64,000 nucleotides of DNA, taken from NCBI GenBank assembly GCA_035604595.1, contig DATNIE010000012.1, positions 1 to 64,000 on the forward strand, written 5' to 3'. The stretch's first letter is position 1; the number at the start of each line of letters is the position of its first letter. The stretch is from CAIKZZ01 sp035604595 (lineage in GTDB: Bacteria > Pseudomonadota > Gammaproteobacteria > Steroidobacterales > Steroidobacteraceae). The translations under genes and the position numbers were made by a program. This document shows, piece after piece, positions 17,442 to 26,777 of the stretch. Below the pieces are notes generated by a model. The model made no database searches, was not told where the DNA came from, and saw only the letters and a program-made list of their open reading frames with translations.

Positions 17442-18289
17442 GTCGGACGATCACGCCGCTCAGCGACGTGCTGCGTGGCAGGCGTGGGTTCATCACCGGC
17501 GGCGGCAGCGGCCTCGGCCTCGCCTTCGCCCAGCTCCTCGCGCGCGACGGCTGGCATCTCGGTCTTCTCGATCGCGATCCCGAGCGCCTGTCGACCGCCG
17601 CCCGTGAGCTCGATGCCGCTGGCGCTGCAGCCGTCCACACCTACGCGGCCGACGTCACCGACGAGGCTGCATTCGGCGCAGCCGTCCGCGACTTCGCCGG
17701 CCGTGCGGGCGGCCTTGAGCTGATGATCAACAACGCCGGTGTCGCGCTCGCGGGGGAGATCGCGGCCACTCCTGCAGCCGACTGGCGCTGGGCGCTCGAC
17801 ATCAATGTCGTCGGCGTCGCGATCGGCTGCCGCGCGGCACTGCCGTTCCTCAAGAAGGCCGACGCTGCCTGCGTGCTCAACATCGCAAGTGCCGCCGCTT
17901 TCGCCTCCGCCGCGCAGATGTCGGCCTACAACGCCTCAAAAGCTGCGGTCGTCTCGCTGACGGAGACGCTCGCCCAGGAGCTCGAGGGCACGGCGGTGCG
18001 CGTCGCGGTGGCCATGCCCGGGTTCTTCCCGACGCGGCTTCTCGACACGGCGCGTGCGCCGCCGGATGCGCTCGCAGCCGCACAGCGGATGATGAACGCC
18101 AGCGGCTACACTGCCGCGCAGGCGGCGGCGGACATGCTCGCGGCGTGCGCCGCGGGCCGGCTCTACATCGTGCTGCCCGCGGCCTATGCGCGCCTGTGGC
18201 GGCTGAAGCGTTTCCTGCCGGGGGTCTTCATGCGGCGGCTGTCGCGCATGCGATGGCAGGCGCTTGCCCGGCGCAACTCACCTCGATAG
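17438..18289 (+). CDS. Short-chain dehydrogenase/reductase
   Basis: A 283-residue NAD(P)-dependent oxidoreductase of the classical SDR family: cofactor loop FITGGGSGLGLAFA, NNAG, the catalytic Ser in NIASAAAFAS and the YNASK active site. Substrate is unknown; the C-terminal extension after the fold (YARLWRLKRFLPG) is basic and hydrophobic and may touch membrane. The start is chosen as the TTG at 17438, which overlaps the TGA of the HD gene; a GTG at 17470 is the next choice. It converges with the M15 peptidase gene, overlapping it by 12 bases. Confidence 0.85.
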   Translation: MSRTITPLSDVLRGRRGFITGGGSGLGLAFAQLLARDGWHLGLLDRDPERLSTAARELDAAGAAAVHTYAADVTDEAAFGAAVRDFAGRAGGLELMINNAGVALAGEIAATPAADWRWALDINVVGVAIGCRAALPFLKKADAACVLNIASAAAFASAAQMSAYNASKAAVVSLTETLAQELEGTAVRVAVAMPGFFPTRLLDTARAPPDALAAAQRMMNASGYTAAQAAADMLAACAAGRLYIVLPAAYARLWRLKRFLPGVFMRRLSRMRWQALARRNSPR

Positions 18290-18985
18290 ACGCCGCGGCG
18301 AATCGACCGCGCGCACGTACCGCGCGTAGATCTGCGGCAGTGCCTTCAGCAGCGCCGCCTTCCCCTCGATCTCGCCCGAGCGTATCGCCGCCCGCACGGT
18401 CGCGAGCCGCAAGCGGCGCGAGGCCTCGCGCGACGTCGGGGCGTGACTCAGATGCCACGGCTCCGGCGCCACGCCGCCGCGGTCGGTGACGTAGGGCCGA
18501 TAAAAGCCGAAGCGCCCCATGTGCGCATCGAGCCACGCCGTCAGGCGCGCGAATGGCCCTCCCGGGGCGTACTCCGCCGCCACCAGCCCGGGGCGGTGGC
18601 CCGCCGGCAGTGCCGCGCGATCGAAGACATCGATCTCCGTTCCCCAGTGGTGCCGGCTCGCCCCGGGTGGCGCTGACCAGGTGAGGATCGCCGCGACCCG
18701 CCCGGCAGGCGTCAGGGCCGAGTCGTCAAGCCTGCGGCCAGCGCGGTCCAGAAGCGCCCGCCGGCCGAGCCACTTCTCGTTCCAGATCCGCACCTGCAGC
18801 TCGAAGTCGCGGAATGCCGAGGCGGGTGCAAGATCAATATCCGCGCGCGCGGCGGCGGCGCGCATCGCGAGGAATGGCATAACGACCGACCGGTGCAGCG
18901 CGCACTGCGGATCGGCGAGCTCGACGATGTGGCGGCGCGTCCGGCCGGTGAGCTCAAGCGGCCCAAAGACGGGTGTCGCTGTCAT
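18278..18985 (-). CDS. M15 family D-alanyl-D-alanine carboxypeptidase-like protein
   Basis: A 235-residue protein with the VanY/DdpX-type metallopeptidase signature: SRHHWGTEID (zinc His and Asp) and PEPWHLSH (final zinc His). Such enzymes trim the terminal D-alanine of peptidoglycan peptides. No clear signal peptide is seen at the chosen ATG (18985), whereas the longer in-frame start at 19072 adds 29 residues but also no good signal sequence; location is therefore uncertain. It overlaps the SDR gene tail-to-tail and diverges from the GGDEF/EAL gene. Confidence 0.8.
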   Translation of the reverse strand: MTATPVFGPLELTGRTRRHIVELADPQCALHRSVVMPFLAMRAAAARADIDLAPASAFRDFELQVRIWNEKWLGRRALLDRAGRRLDDSALTPAGRVAAILTWSAPPGASRHHWGTEIDVFDRAALPAGHRPGLVAAEYAPGGPFARLTAWLDAHMGRFGFYRPYVTDRGGVAPEPWHLSHAPTSREASRRLRLATVRAAIRSGEIEGKAALLKALPQIYARYVRAVDSPRRLSR

Positions 18986-19132
18986 CGGCTGGCCATCAGT
19001 CGGGTAGCGGCCCGCCGGGCGCAATGCTGCGCCGCAGCATCGAACCGTGACCGCGGGCGGGCGCGTCGGCAACTTGACTTAATCACGGTGAGCGGAGTTG
19101 CAATTTCATAACTGGCCAGCACTTGCCCCTAT

Positions 19133-21268
19133 ATGATGCAGCGCATGAGGCTGAAGGGTCCATTCCAGCTGCGGAGCCGCGCGATGCTGCTCGCGGGGGT
19201 CGCGCTCGCCGTGACGACCTGCGTGCCGATCCTGGCAGCCGTCATCGCGCTCGCGCGAGGCACGCTCGGCGAGCACGTCGTGCTGCTCGCCGGGGTGGCA
19301 GCGAGCTGCCTGGTGATCGGGGCGCTGGTGGGGCTGTTCCTGGTGCGCCAGCTGCGCGGGCCGATTCGCTCGCTCGTCGGCACGCTCGAGCAGCTCCGTG
19401 ACGGGGACTACACACGGCCCGTCGCAGCCGTCAGGGAGCATGAGTTCGCCGAACTCGCCGCCGCCATCGAGCGCATGCGCGAGAAGCTGCGGCAGACAAC
19501 CATCACCAAGAATTATCTCGATGTCGTGCTGAACAGCATGAACGATGCGGTGCTCGTGACGACCCCGGACGGGCACATCATGCGAGCGAATGACGCCGCG
19601 GTGCAGCTGTTCGGCTGGTCGGAGGCCGAGCTCGCCGGACGCGAGATCACATCGCTCCTCGCCAGCGACGAACGTCGCAATTTCGTGCTGGAGCGCGCGG
19701 TCCGCGAGACGCGGGAGTTCATGATCCAGACCCAGGGTGGCGAGTCGGTGCCGGTGTCGATGTCCGGGTCGCAAATCATCGACACGCGCTCGGCCGACGT
19801 GAAACCCGACCCGTCCGCCACCGAGCCGGCGGAGGTGCGCTTCGAAGGCTGCATTTTCGTGGCCCACAACATTACCGAGCGCAAGCGCGCCGAGCGGCGG
19901 ATCCGGTATCTCGCGCGCTACGACACGCTGACCAAGATCCCCAACCGCATGCAGTTCCAGCACCTGCTGCAGCAGGCGATCGCGCGCGCGCATCGCAGCG
20001 GTACGGCGCTGGCACTTCTGTATCTCGACCTCGACCGCTTCAAGGACGTCAACGACACCTTCGGGCACTCGGCGGGCGATCGCACGCTCGAGATCCTCAG
20101 CGAACGGCTGACCCGGGTCGCGCCGAAGGGCGCGGTCGTTGGTCGTCTCGCCGGCGATGAGTTCGCGGTGTTCATCGAGAATCTGCCGGCAGGCTCCGAC
20201 TACCGCAGCGTGCTCACCTCGATCGCGCGCCAGCTTCTCGAGGACGTCAGCCGCGCGTTCTTCCTGAACGACACCGAGGTGTACCTGACGCTCAGTATCG
20301 GCATCGCGATCTGTCCGGATGATGCCAGCAACACGATCGACCTGATCCGCAACGCCGACGCGGCGATGTACCACTCCAAGCAGGGCGGCGGCAGCAACTA
20401 CGCTTTCTATACGCCCGAGATGAATGCCGAGACGGTTGAGCGCCTCACGCTGAAGAGCAAGCTGCGGCGTTCGCTCGAGCGGGACGAGTTCGTGATCCTC
20501 TACCAGCCGAAGGTCGACCTCGCGACCGGCCGCCTCGCCGGCGCGGAGGCGCTGCTGCGCTGGCGCTTGCCCGGCCACGGCGACATCCCGCCGTCCTACT
20601 TCATTCCGCTCGCCGAACAGACCAACCTGATCCTGCCGATCGGCGAGTGGGTGCTGCGGCGGGTCTGTGCCGACTACCGCAGCTGGTGCGATCACGTCCC
20701 GAACCCCGGCCGCGTGTCGATCAACCTGTCGCTCAAACAGCTCCAGCAGGCTAGTTTCATTACCAGATTCGCATCGGTATTCCGCGAGTACGGCGTCGCG
20801 CCCGACCGCCTTGAGCTCGAGATCACCGAGACCACCTTGATGTCGAATGCACCACGCACGGTGAAGACGCTGAGAGAGCTGCGCGACCTCGGGATCCGCC
20901 TGTCGATCGACGACTTCGGAACCGGGTACTCGTCGCTGTCGGCGCTGCAGCAGATGCCGGTGGAGACGCTCAAGATCGACCAGTCCTTCGTCCGCAACGC
21001 GGCCATCGTCCGCGACGACGCCACCTTCGTGCGCACCATCATCGAAATGGGCCGCAACCTCGATATGGAAGTCGTCGCGGAGGGCGTCGAGACGCGCGAA
21101 CAGCTCGAGTTCCTTCGCGAGCGCGGCTGCCACTATGCGCAGGGGCGGCTGTTCGGCGAGCCGATGACGGCGGCGGCGCTGCTGGCGCTGCTCGAGGCGC
21201 AGGAGCGCGGCCAGCTGCTGCTGGAACCCATGGAACGCCTCCGCGCCACGCCGCGCGCCGTGTCCTAG
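19133..21268 (+). CDS. Membrane-bound PAS-GGDEF-EAL protein (cyclic di-GMP turnover)
   Basis: A 711-residue protein: two adjacent N-terminal membrane helices (about 17-66), a HAMP-like linker (RQLRGPIRSLVGTLEQLRDG), a PAS domain (about 120-255, with NSMNDAVLVTTPDG), a GGDEF domain and an EAL domain. The GGDEF loop reads AGDEF (340-344). The EAL domain has EALLRW (472-477), ITETTLM, DDFGTGYSSL, KIDQSFV and AEGVET, so phosphodiesterase residues are intact. The protein is probably a phosphodiesterase whose degenerate GGDEF may regulate it; some AGDEF proteins still make cyclic di-GMP. The two helices are nearly contiguous, so there is almost no periplasmic sensor. The ATG at 19145 is a possible shorter start. 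Confidence 0.9.
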   Translation: MMQRMRLKGPFQLRSRAMLLAGVALAVTTCVPILAAVIALARGTLGEHVVLLAGVAASCLVIGALVGLFLVRQLRGPIRSLVGTLEQLRDGDYTRPVAAVREHEFAELAAAIERMREKLRQTTITKNYLDVVLNSMNDAVLVTTPDGHIMRANDAAVQLFGWSEAELAGREITSLLASDERRNFVLERAVRETREFMIQTQGGESVPVSMSGSQIIDTRSADVKPDPSATEPAEVRFEGCIFVAHNITERKRAERRIRYLARYDTLTKIPNRMQFQHLLQQAIARAHRSGTALALLYLDLDRFKDVNDTFGHSAGDRTLEILSERLTRVAPKGAVVGRLAGDEFAVFIENLPAGSDYRSVLTSIARQLLEDVSRAFFLNDTEVYLTLSIGIAICPDDASNTIDLIRNADAAMYHSKQGGGSNYAFYTPEMNAETVERLTLKSKLRRSLERDEFVILYQPKVDLATGRLAGAEALLRWRLPGHGDIPPSYFIPLAEQTNLILPIGEWVLRRVCADYRSWCDHVPNPGRVSINLSLKQLQQASFITRFASVFREYGVAPDRLELEITETTLMSNAPRTVKTLRELRDLGIRLSIDDFGTGYSSLSALQQMPVETLKIDQSFVRNAAIVRDDATFVRTIIEMGRNLDMEVVAEGVETREQLEFLRERGCHYAQGRLFGEPMTAAALLALLEAQERGQLLLEPMERLRATPRAVS

Positions 21269-21327
21269 CGCCGCGCGGCCCGCGCGCCGGGCGGCAGGAT
21301 GCTCGCCGGCCGACCGGGTCGCTCACG

Positions 21328-23232
21328 ATGCTCGCTCTTCGCAACGTCACGCTGCGCCGCGGTCCGCGCGCGCTGTTCACTGACGCATCGCTGAGTCTGT
21401 ACGCCGGCGAGAAAGTCGGCATCGTCGGGCCAAACGGCGCGGGCAAGTCGAGCCTGTTCGCGCTGCTGCTGGGCGAGCTGTCGGCCGATACCGGCGAGGT
21501 ATCCGTGCAGGCCGGCCGGGTGCTGGCGAGCGTCGCCCAGGAAGTGCCGCCGGACAGCCGCGCCGCGGTCGAGTTCGTGCTGGACGGCGACCGCGAGCTG
21601 CGGGCCGTCGAGCAGCAGGTGCGCGAGGCCACCGAGGCCCACGACGGAACGCGGCTGGGGTTGCTGCATGGGCGGCTCGAGGCGCTCGGCGGATATACGG
21701 CGCGGAGCCACGCCGCGCGCCTGCTCGCCGGCCTCGGCTTCAAGACGAGCGACATCGAGCGGCCAGTTGCGGAATTCTCGGGCGGCTGGCGGCGGCGTCT
21801 CGCGCTGGCCCAGGCGCTGATGTCGCGCGCCGACGTGCTGCTGCTCGATGAGCCAACCAACCATCTGGACCTTGACGCGGTGCTGTGGCTCGAAGAATGG
21901 CTGCGCGCGTATCCCGGCACGCTGCTCGTGATTGCGCACGACCGGGAGTTCCTCGATCGCGTCGTCACGCGAATCGTCAGCATCGAAGGCGAACGCGTCG
22001 TGACCTACGCCGGCAACTACTCCGACTTCGAGGCCCAGCGCACGCTCAGGCTCGCGCAGCTGCAGTCAGCGTTCGAGCGCCAGCAGCGCGAGATACGCCA
22101 CGTGCTCGATTTCGTGCAGCGCTTCAAGGCCAAGGCCAGCAAGGCGCGGCAGGCGCAGAGCAGACTCAGGCTGCTGGAGCGGATGGAGCGCATTGCCCCC
22201 GCGCACGTCGACTCGCCGTTCGAGTTCGGCTTCCAGGCGCCGCTGCGGCTCCCGCGGCCATTGCTCACGCTGGAGGACGCCAGTGCCGGCTATGCCGGCC
22301 GGGTGGTGCTCGCGGGCCTCTCCCTCAGCCTATCGCCGGGCGACCGTATCGGGCTGCTCGGCCGCAACGGCGCCGGCAAGTCGACGCTGACGCGCACGCT
22401 CGCGGGAATCCAGCCGTTACAGACCGGACAGCGCATCGCGGCGCAGGATCTGGCGGTCGGCTATTTCGCGCAGCATCAGCTCGAGCAGCTCGATCCGCGC
22501 GCCTCGCCGCTCGCCCATCTGCGCGCCGAAGGAGGGGCTGACCTCGCCCGCGCCACCGAGGAGCAGCAACGGACGTTCCTCGGCGGCTTCGGCTTCACGG
22601 GCGCCCGGGTGTTCGAGCCGGTAGCGCCGTTCTCGGGCGGCGAGAAGGCACGACTGGTGCTCGCACTCATTGTGTCGCGGCGCCCCAACCTGCTGCTGCT
22701 GGACGAGCCCACCAATCACCTCGACCTCGAGATGCGCCATGCGCTCGGCATGGCGTTACAGGACTACAGCGGAGCGATCGTGCTGGTCTCGCACGACCGC
22801 TACCTGCTGCGGCTGGTCACGGACCAGTTGTGGCTCGTGGCAGAGGGCGCGGCCAGACCCTTTGATGGCGACCTCGATGATTACGCCGCGTGGCTCAGGG
22901 CGTCGGCGGGCAGGGCGGCCCCCGGCGCCGGCGGCGAGCGCGGTGCGGCCGCGCAGAAGGGCCGGCGGCGTGTCGAGGCCGAACGCCGCCAGCGTCTCAG
23001 CCCACTGCGCGCCGACCTCGCGCGCCTGGATGCCGAGCTCGAGCGCCTCACCGCCGCGGCAGCCGATGTCGAGGCGCGGCTCACCGCGGCCGAGCTCTAT
23101 GCGCCGGCCGCGCGCGAGGACCTCGCGCGCGCGCTCGCGATCCAGGCCGAGCTCAAGCGCAGCCTTGCCGCGACTGAGGAGGCATGGCTGGAAGCGTCCG
23201 AGCAGCTGACACGGGCATCACGGGCCGAGTGA
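21328..23232 (+). CDS. yheS: ABC-F family ATPase, YheS type
   Basis: A 634-residue soluble protein with two ABC cassettes and no membrane part. The first cassette has GPNGAGKSS, FSGGWRRRLALAQ and LLLDEPTNHLDLD; the second GRNGAGKST, FSGGEKARLVLAL and LLLDEPTNHLDLE. A basic linker (about 235-285) joins them and a coiled-coil C-terminal tail follows. ABC-F proteins act on ribosomes as translation factors rather than transporters; length and linker are closest to E. coli YheS. It is 59 bases downstream of the GGDEF/EAL gene and could share its transcript. Resistance-type ABC-F proteins are a less likely alternative. Confidence 0.88.
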   Translation: MLALRNVTLRRGPRALFTDASLSLYAGEKVGIVGPNGAGKSSLFALLLGELSADTGEVSVQAGRVLASVAQEVPPDSRAAVEFVLDGDRELRAVEQQVREATEAHDGTRLGLLHGRLEALGGYTARSHAARLLAGLGFKTSDIERPVAEFSGGWRRRLALAQALMSRADVLLLDEPTNHLDLDAVLWLEEWLRAYPGTLLVIAHDREFLDRVVTRIVSIEGERVVTYAGNYSDFEAQRTLRLAQLQSAFERQQREIRHVLDFVQRFKAKASKARQAQSRLRLLERMERIAPAHVDSPFEFGFQAPLRLPRPLLTLEDASAGYAGRVVLAGLSLSLSPGDRIGLLGRNGAGKSTLTRTLAGIQPLQTGQRIAAQDLAVGYFAQHQLEQLDPRASPLAHLRAEGGADLARATEEQQRTFLGGFGFTGARVFEPVAPFSGGEKARLVLALIVSRRPNLLLLDEPTNHLDLEMRHALGMALQDYSGAIVLVSHDRYLLRLVTDQLWLVAEGAARPFDGDLDDYAAWLRASAGRAAPGAGGERGAAAQKGRRRVEAERRQRLSPLRADLARLDAELERLTAAAADVEARLTAAELYAPAAREDLARALAIQAELKRSLAATEEAWLEASEQLTRASRAE

Positions 23233-23373
23233 GCCGCGCCCCGCGGGGGTCCCGTCCATTGACCGGCCCGAGGGCGCGCTGCTTTGGGCAGCACGCTCGG
23301 TCGAGGTCGCGACCCGCACGCACCCGCCACAAGCCCTGCTTGCGCCATCCGGGCCGGGGCCTATGCTCCGCTG

Positions 23374-24357
23374 ATGAGCCGCGTGCAGCTGCTGGAAGGC
23401 GCGGGCAAACCGCTACGCCTGATCGAGCGCCCCGACCCCCGGCCGGGCCCCGGCCAGGTGCTGCTGCGGGTGCATGCGTGCGCGGTGTGCCGTACCGACC
23501 TTCACGTCGTCGATGGCGAGCTTGCGTATCCCGGCCATCCGGTCGTGCCCGGCCACGAGATCGTCGGCGTAGTGCTCGCGGTCGGCGCCGGAGTCACGGT
23601 CGCACGCGGCACGCGGCTCGGTGTCCCGTGGCTCGGTTGGACCTGTGGCACATGCGAGTGGTGCGCGAGCGGGCGCGAGAACCTGTGCCCTGCGGCCCGG
23701 TTCACGGGCTGGCAGCTCGACGGCGGCTATGCGGACCTTGTGCTCGCCGATGCCCGCTATGCCTTTGCGCTGCCGGCGAGGCTCGATGACGTGCATGCGG
23801 CACCGCTGTTGTGCGCGGGTCTGATTGGCTGGCGCGCCCTGAAGGCAGCGGGCCCGGCCGCAACGCTCGGCATCTACGGCTTCGGGGCCGCGGCCCACCT
23901 CGTCGCGCAGGTCGCCATCGCCGAGGGCCGGCAGGTCCTTGCATTCACGAGGCCGGGTGATGCCGCCGCGCAGCGTTTTGCTCTCGGGCTCGGTGCCGTG
24001 TTCGCCGGCGACAGCGACGTCGCTCCGCCGCGAGCGCTCGACGCGGCACTCATCTTCGCGCCGGTCGGCGCGCTGGTGCCGGTCGCGCTGCGGGCCGTCA
24101 AGCCCGGCGGTACCGTCGTCTGCGGCGGAATTCACATGAGCGACGTGCCGCAGTTTCCGTACGCGTGGTTGTGGGGCGAGCGGGTGCTGCGCTCAGTGGC
24201 GAACCTGACGCGGCAGGACGCGACCGAGTTCCTGTCGCTCGCCGAACGCATTCCGCTCAGGATCACCGCCGAGCCCGTGCCGCTTGCGGACGCGAACGGC
24301 GCGCTCGGGCGCCTCAGGCGCGGTGATTTGACCGGGGCTCTGGTCCTCGTTCCCTAG
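23374..24357 (+). CDS. Zinc-dependent alcohol dehydrogenase
   Basis: A 327-residue medium-chain dehydrogenase. Catalytic zinc ligands are seen in CAVCRTDLH and PGHEIVG; structural zinc ligands in TCGTCEWCASGRENLC. The cofactor loop reads GIYGFGAAAHLVAQ. The architecture matches AdhP-like alcohol dehydrogenases, though the true substrate is unknown. ATG 23374 is chosen because it directly precedes the first beta strand (MSRVQLLEGAGKPL). A hairpin with a GCTGC/GCAGC core and no T-run lies in the 141-base gap to the ABC-F gene. It converges with the lipid transport operon, leaving 19 bases. Confidence 0.9.
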   Translation: MSRVQLLEGAGKPLRLIERPDPRPGPGQVLLRVHACAVCRTDLHVVDGELAYPGHPVVPGHEIVGVVLAVGAGVTVARGTRLGVPWLGWTCGTCEWCASGRENLCPAARFTGWQLDGGYADLVLADARYAFALPARLDDVHAAPLLCAGLIGWRALKAAGPAATLGIYGFGAAAHLVAQVAIAEGRQVLAFTRPGDAAAQRFALGLGAVFAGDSDVAPPRALDAALIFAPVGALVPVALRAVKPGGTVVCGGIHMSDVPQFPYAWLWGERVLRSVANLTRQDATEFLSLAERIPLRITAEPVPLADANGALGRLRRGDLTGALVLVP

Positions 24358-24376
24358 CGCCGCAGGATTGGCGCGA

Positions 24377-25030
24377 TCATGTCGCGGGCACCTTCGCCGT
24401 GCCGTCGCCGGGGCGCTCGGCTGCAAGCGCCGCTCCGTCTATCGCGACGACGAGCTGCGCCGCCGCCGCCACGTAGGCCGCCTGGAAGGCCGCGATGACC
24501 TCGCGCTGGCGGTCGGCGGCCGCGAGCGCCGTTCCGCTTCCTTCGGCGCTCGCGACCAGGCGGCGCTCGCCCACGAGTCCGAGCTCACCGCGCAGCCGGA
24601 CCCGAATGGTCGGCGCCCCGCTGCCGCCGGCGTAGTCCGCCTCAAACTCGCGGATCTCGGTCTGCAGCAGGTACTTGCCGCCGAACTGGCTGCGCTCCGG
24701 TACCACCGCCTGCCAGCCGCCGCTGCTTCTGAGGCCCTCGATCAGCAGCGTCTCGACGAGCAGCGGCAACGCGGCACTCCAGCGACTGCCGGCGTACGCA
24801 TCGAGGCGCAGATCCGGCAGCGTGACCGCTATGTGGTCGGTGTCGAGGCCGGGCCGCGCGCGCGGCCGCGCGACCAACAAGGTCGCCGCGACGCGCTCCG
24901 GTGCGGCCGCCACGGGACCGGCACGGAGCTCATACACGGCCGGCGCGCTCTCGTGGCTGCGGAACAGGCCGCTGCAGGCGGCGAGCGCGACCGTGCTCGT
25001 GACGAGCACCACAATGTTCGAGGCTTTCAT
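24377..25030 (-). CDS. ABC-type transport auxiliary lipoprotein (PqiC-like)
   Basis: A 217-residue lipoprotein: signal peptide with lipobox LAAC (Cys near residue 19) followed by the ABC_trans_aux fold (VYELRAGP, then the conserved LDAYAGSRWSAALPLLVETLLIE split over two strands). Related PqiC proteins sit on the inner face of the outer membrane and pair with MCE proteins. It is the last gene of the permease-ATPase-MCE operon and overlaps the MCE gene by four bases. It stands where classical mla operons have mlaC and mlaB, so the outer-membrane end of this transporter is probably lipoprotein-based. Confidence 0.85.
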   Translation of the reverse strand: MKASNIVVLVTSTVALAACSGLFRSHESAPAVYELRAGPVAAAPERVAATLLVARPRARPGLDTDHIAVTLPDLRLDAYAGSRWSAALPLLVETLLIEGLRSSGGWQAVVPERSQFGGKYLLQTEIREFEADYAGGSGAPTIRVRLRGELGLVGERRLVASAEGSGTALAAADRQREVIAAFQAAYVAAAAQLVVAIDGAALAAERPGDGTAKVPAT

Positions 25031-25965
25031 CGCGGTATCTCCACGCCCGGCGTCGGACGCTCATACAGCACGCGCGACGGGTCTTCACGCAGGCTGCGCG
25101 CCAGCTCGCGCACCTCCGCCGCCGCGTCGCGGCTCTCGCGCAGCAGCGCCGGCAGCTCATTGAGCCCCTCGCTCGCAAACCGGTCGAGATCCGGCTCGTG
25201 ACGCGCGATCAGCGCATCGATCCGTCCGCTGAGTGATGCCAGGTGCTCAGAGGCCTCGCGCAGCCGCGTGGTCGCCGTCCGGAGCTCCGGGCCCGCCTCC
25301 TTCACGAGCCGGTTGGCGCTGGTGGCGACGCCGTTTGCCTCGGCGACCGCGGTGCGCAATTCGGCTACCAGGCGTGCAGTGTCGCGTATCGCCGCCGGCA
25401 GCGGCTCGGTCGCCGCACGCATGTTGGCGACCGCTGCCCGGATCCCGGACAGCGTGTCATCGCCAAGCATCGTATTGAGGCGGCGCGTGACCCGCGTCGC
25501 ATCCGCCACGAGATCCGGCAGTCCGCTGACGAACAGGTCGAAGTCCGACCGCACCGACCGGATCACCGGGTACTGTTGGCTCGGAACCTCCGGGCTCGCC
25601 GCTGCGTTTTGGGCCGACTGGGACAGGTCGATGAACACCAGCCCGGTCACACCCTGCATGGCCAGGCGGGCCAGCGTGTCGTTCGTGATGGGCGTCGCCT
25701 TGTCGAGGTCGATCAGCGCCAAGACGCGGTCCGCGGCGCGCGGGTCGAGGCGGATGCGCGCCACGCGGCCGACATTGACGCCGAGATAGCGCACGGTGCT
25801 GCCTTCGTTGAGGCCGCTGACGCTGCCCGAGAAATACACCTCGTAGCGCTGGTACTCGCGCCTTTCTTGCGTGTTCGTGTACCACAGGACGAACACCGTC
25901 GCCATCGCCAGCACAACGATGACGAACGCTCCGACCGCCACGTAGTTGGCATCGCGGTCCATCAC
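25027..25965 (-). CDS. mlaD: MCE-domain lipid-binding protein (MlaD-like)
   Basis: A 312-residue protein anchored by one N-terminal membrane helix (about 9-29) with a single MCE domain (YEVYFSGSVSGLNEGSTVRY to about residue 115) and a long helical C-terminal region (about 140-300) rich in Ala, Arg and Glu. MCE proteins form hexameric rings that shuttle lipids between the membranes. The long helical tail is larger than in E. coli MlaD and may form a needle-like barrel toward the outer membrane; that is inference. It overlaps both neighbours by four bases, showing tight coupling. Confidence 0.9.
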   Translation of the reverse strand: MMDRDANYVAVGAFVIVVLAMATVFVLWYTNTQERREYQRYEVYFSGSVSGLNEGSTVRYLGVNVGRVARIRLDPRAADRVLALIDLDKATPITNDTLARLAMQGVTGLVFIDLSQSAQNAAASPEVPSQQYPVIRSVRSDFDLFVSGLPDLVADATRVTRRLNTMLGDDTLSGIRAAVANMRAATEPLPAAIRDTARLVAELRTAVAEANGVATSANRLVKEAGPELRTATTRLREASEHLASLSGRIDALIARHEPDLDRFASEGLNELPALLRESRDAAAEVRELARSLREDPSRVLYERPTPGVEIPR

Positions 25966-26777
25966 TGCCTCCCGGGCGAGCCGACCGCGCCCGCGTCCGA
26001 CTGCGTAGCCTGGCTCGCCAACCGGCCCCGCGGACCATGAAAATACTCCTGGATCCAGGGGTGTGGGTTGTGCACGATACCCTCCAGCGAGTCCGAGATC
26101 ATCCGCTGATCGACGATCACGCCGACCCGGTTGCAGGTCCGGTAGATGGTATCGAGATCGTGCGTGATCATCACGACGGTCAGCCGCAGCGAGCGCTGCA
26201 GGTACAAGATCAGCTCGTCGAAGGCGCTGGCGGCGATCGGGTCCAGCCCCGATGTCGGCTCATCGAGCAGCAGCAGCGGCGGGTCGAGCGCGAGCGCTCG
26301 CGCGAGCGCCGCGCGCTTCACCATTCCCCCCGACAGCTGCGCCGGATATTTGCCGGCTGCGTCGGGCGGCAGCCCGACAAGCCGGATCTTGAGGTCGGCG
26401 AGCCCGTCCAGGACCTCGTCGGGCAGCCGGCACGCCTCGATCAACGGCAGCTGCACGTTCTCGGCCACGGTGAGCGAGCTGAACAGCGCGCCGTGCTGAA
26501 ACGTCACGCCGTAGCTGCGCTTGAGATCGCGCAGCTCCTTACCCGTGAGCTGCGTCAGGTCGCGGCCGTCGATCGCCACCGTCCCCTCGCGCGCTATCTG
26601 CAGCCCGAGTATCGTCCTCAGCAGCACCGACTTGCCACTGCCGGCGCCGCCGACGATGCCGAAGATCTCACCGCGGCGCACCTCCATGTCGAGGCCGGCG
26701 TGCACGACCTGCGTGCCGAAGCGGTTGACGATGCCGCGCACCGCGACGACGAGATCTGAGGTCGTGGCCGCGGCCAT
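25962..26777 (-). CDS. mlaF: Lipid transport ABC ATPase (MlaF-like)
   Basis: A 271-residue ATPase with Walker A GGAGSGKS, the signature LSGGMVKRAALARAL (the Mla-type GGM variant), Walker B LLLLDEPTSGLDP and the H-loop MITHDLDT. It powers the MlaE-like permease. Its ATG shares one base with the TGA of the permease gene (TGATG), and its end overlaps the MCE gene by four bases. The C-terminus beyond the fold (HNPHPWIQEYFHGPRGR) is typical of MlaF, where it contacts the neighbouring subunit. Confidence 0.92.
   Translation of the reverse strand: MAAATTSDLVVAVRGIVNRFGTQVVHAGLDMEVRRGEIFGIVGGAGSGKSVLLRTILGLQIAREGTVAIDGRDLTQLTGKELRDLKRSYGVTFQHGALFSSLTVAENVQLPLIEACRLPDEVLDGLADLKIRLVGLPPDAAGKYPAQLSGGMVKRAALARALALDPPLLLLDEPTSGLDPIAASAFDELILYLQRSLRLTVVMITHDLDTIYRTCNRVGVIVDQRMISDSLEGIVHNPHPWIQEYFHGPRGRLASQATQSDAGAVGSPGRQ

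Noticed and set aside
19074..19109. TTGACT as the -35 of the GGDEF/EAL gene promoter
   Set aside because: No -10-like hexamer at 16-18 bases; the nearest candidate is 24 bases away.
19106..21133. A 675-codon frame antisense to the GGDEF/EAL gene
   Set aside because: Same mirror effect; low-complexity His/Arg/Asp-rich product, no conserved domain.
23275..23310. Hairpin with a GCTGC/GCAGC core after the ABC-F gene as a terminator
   Set aside because: One mismatch in the stem and no T-tract; support is too weak.
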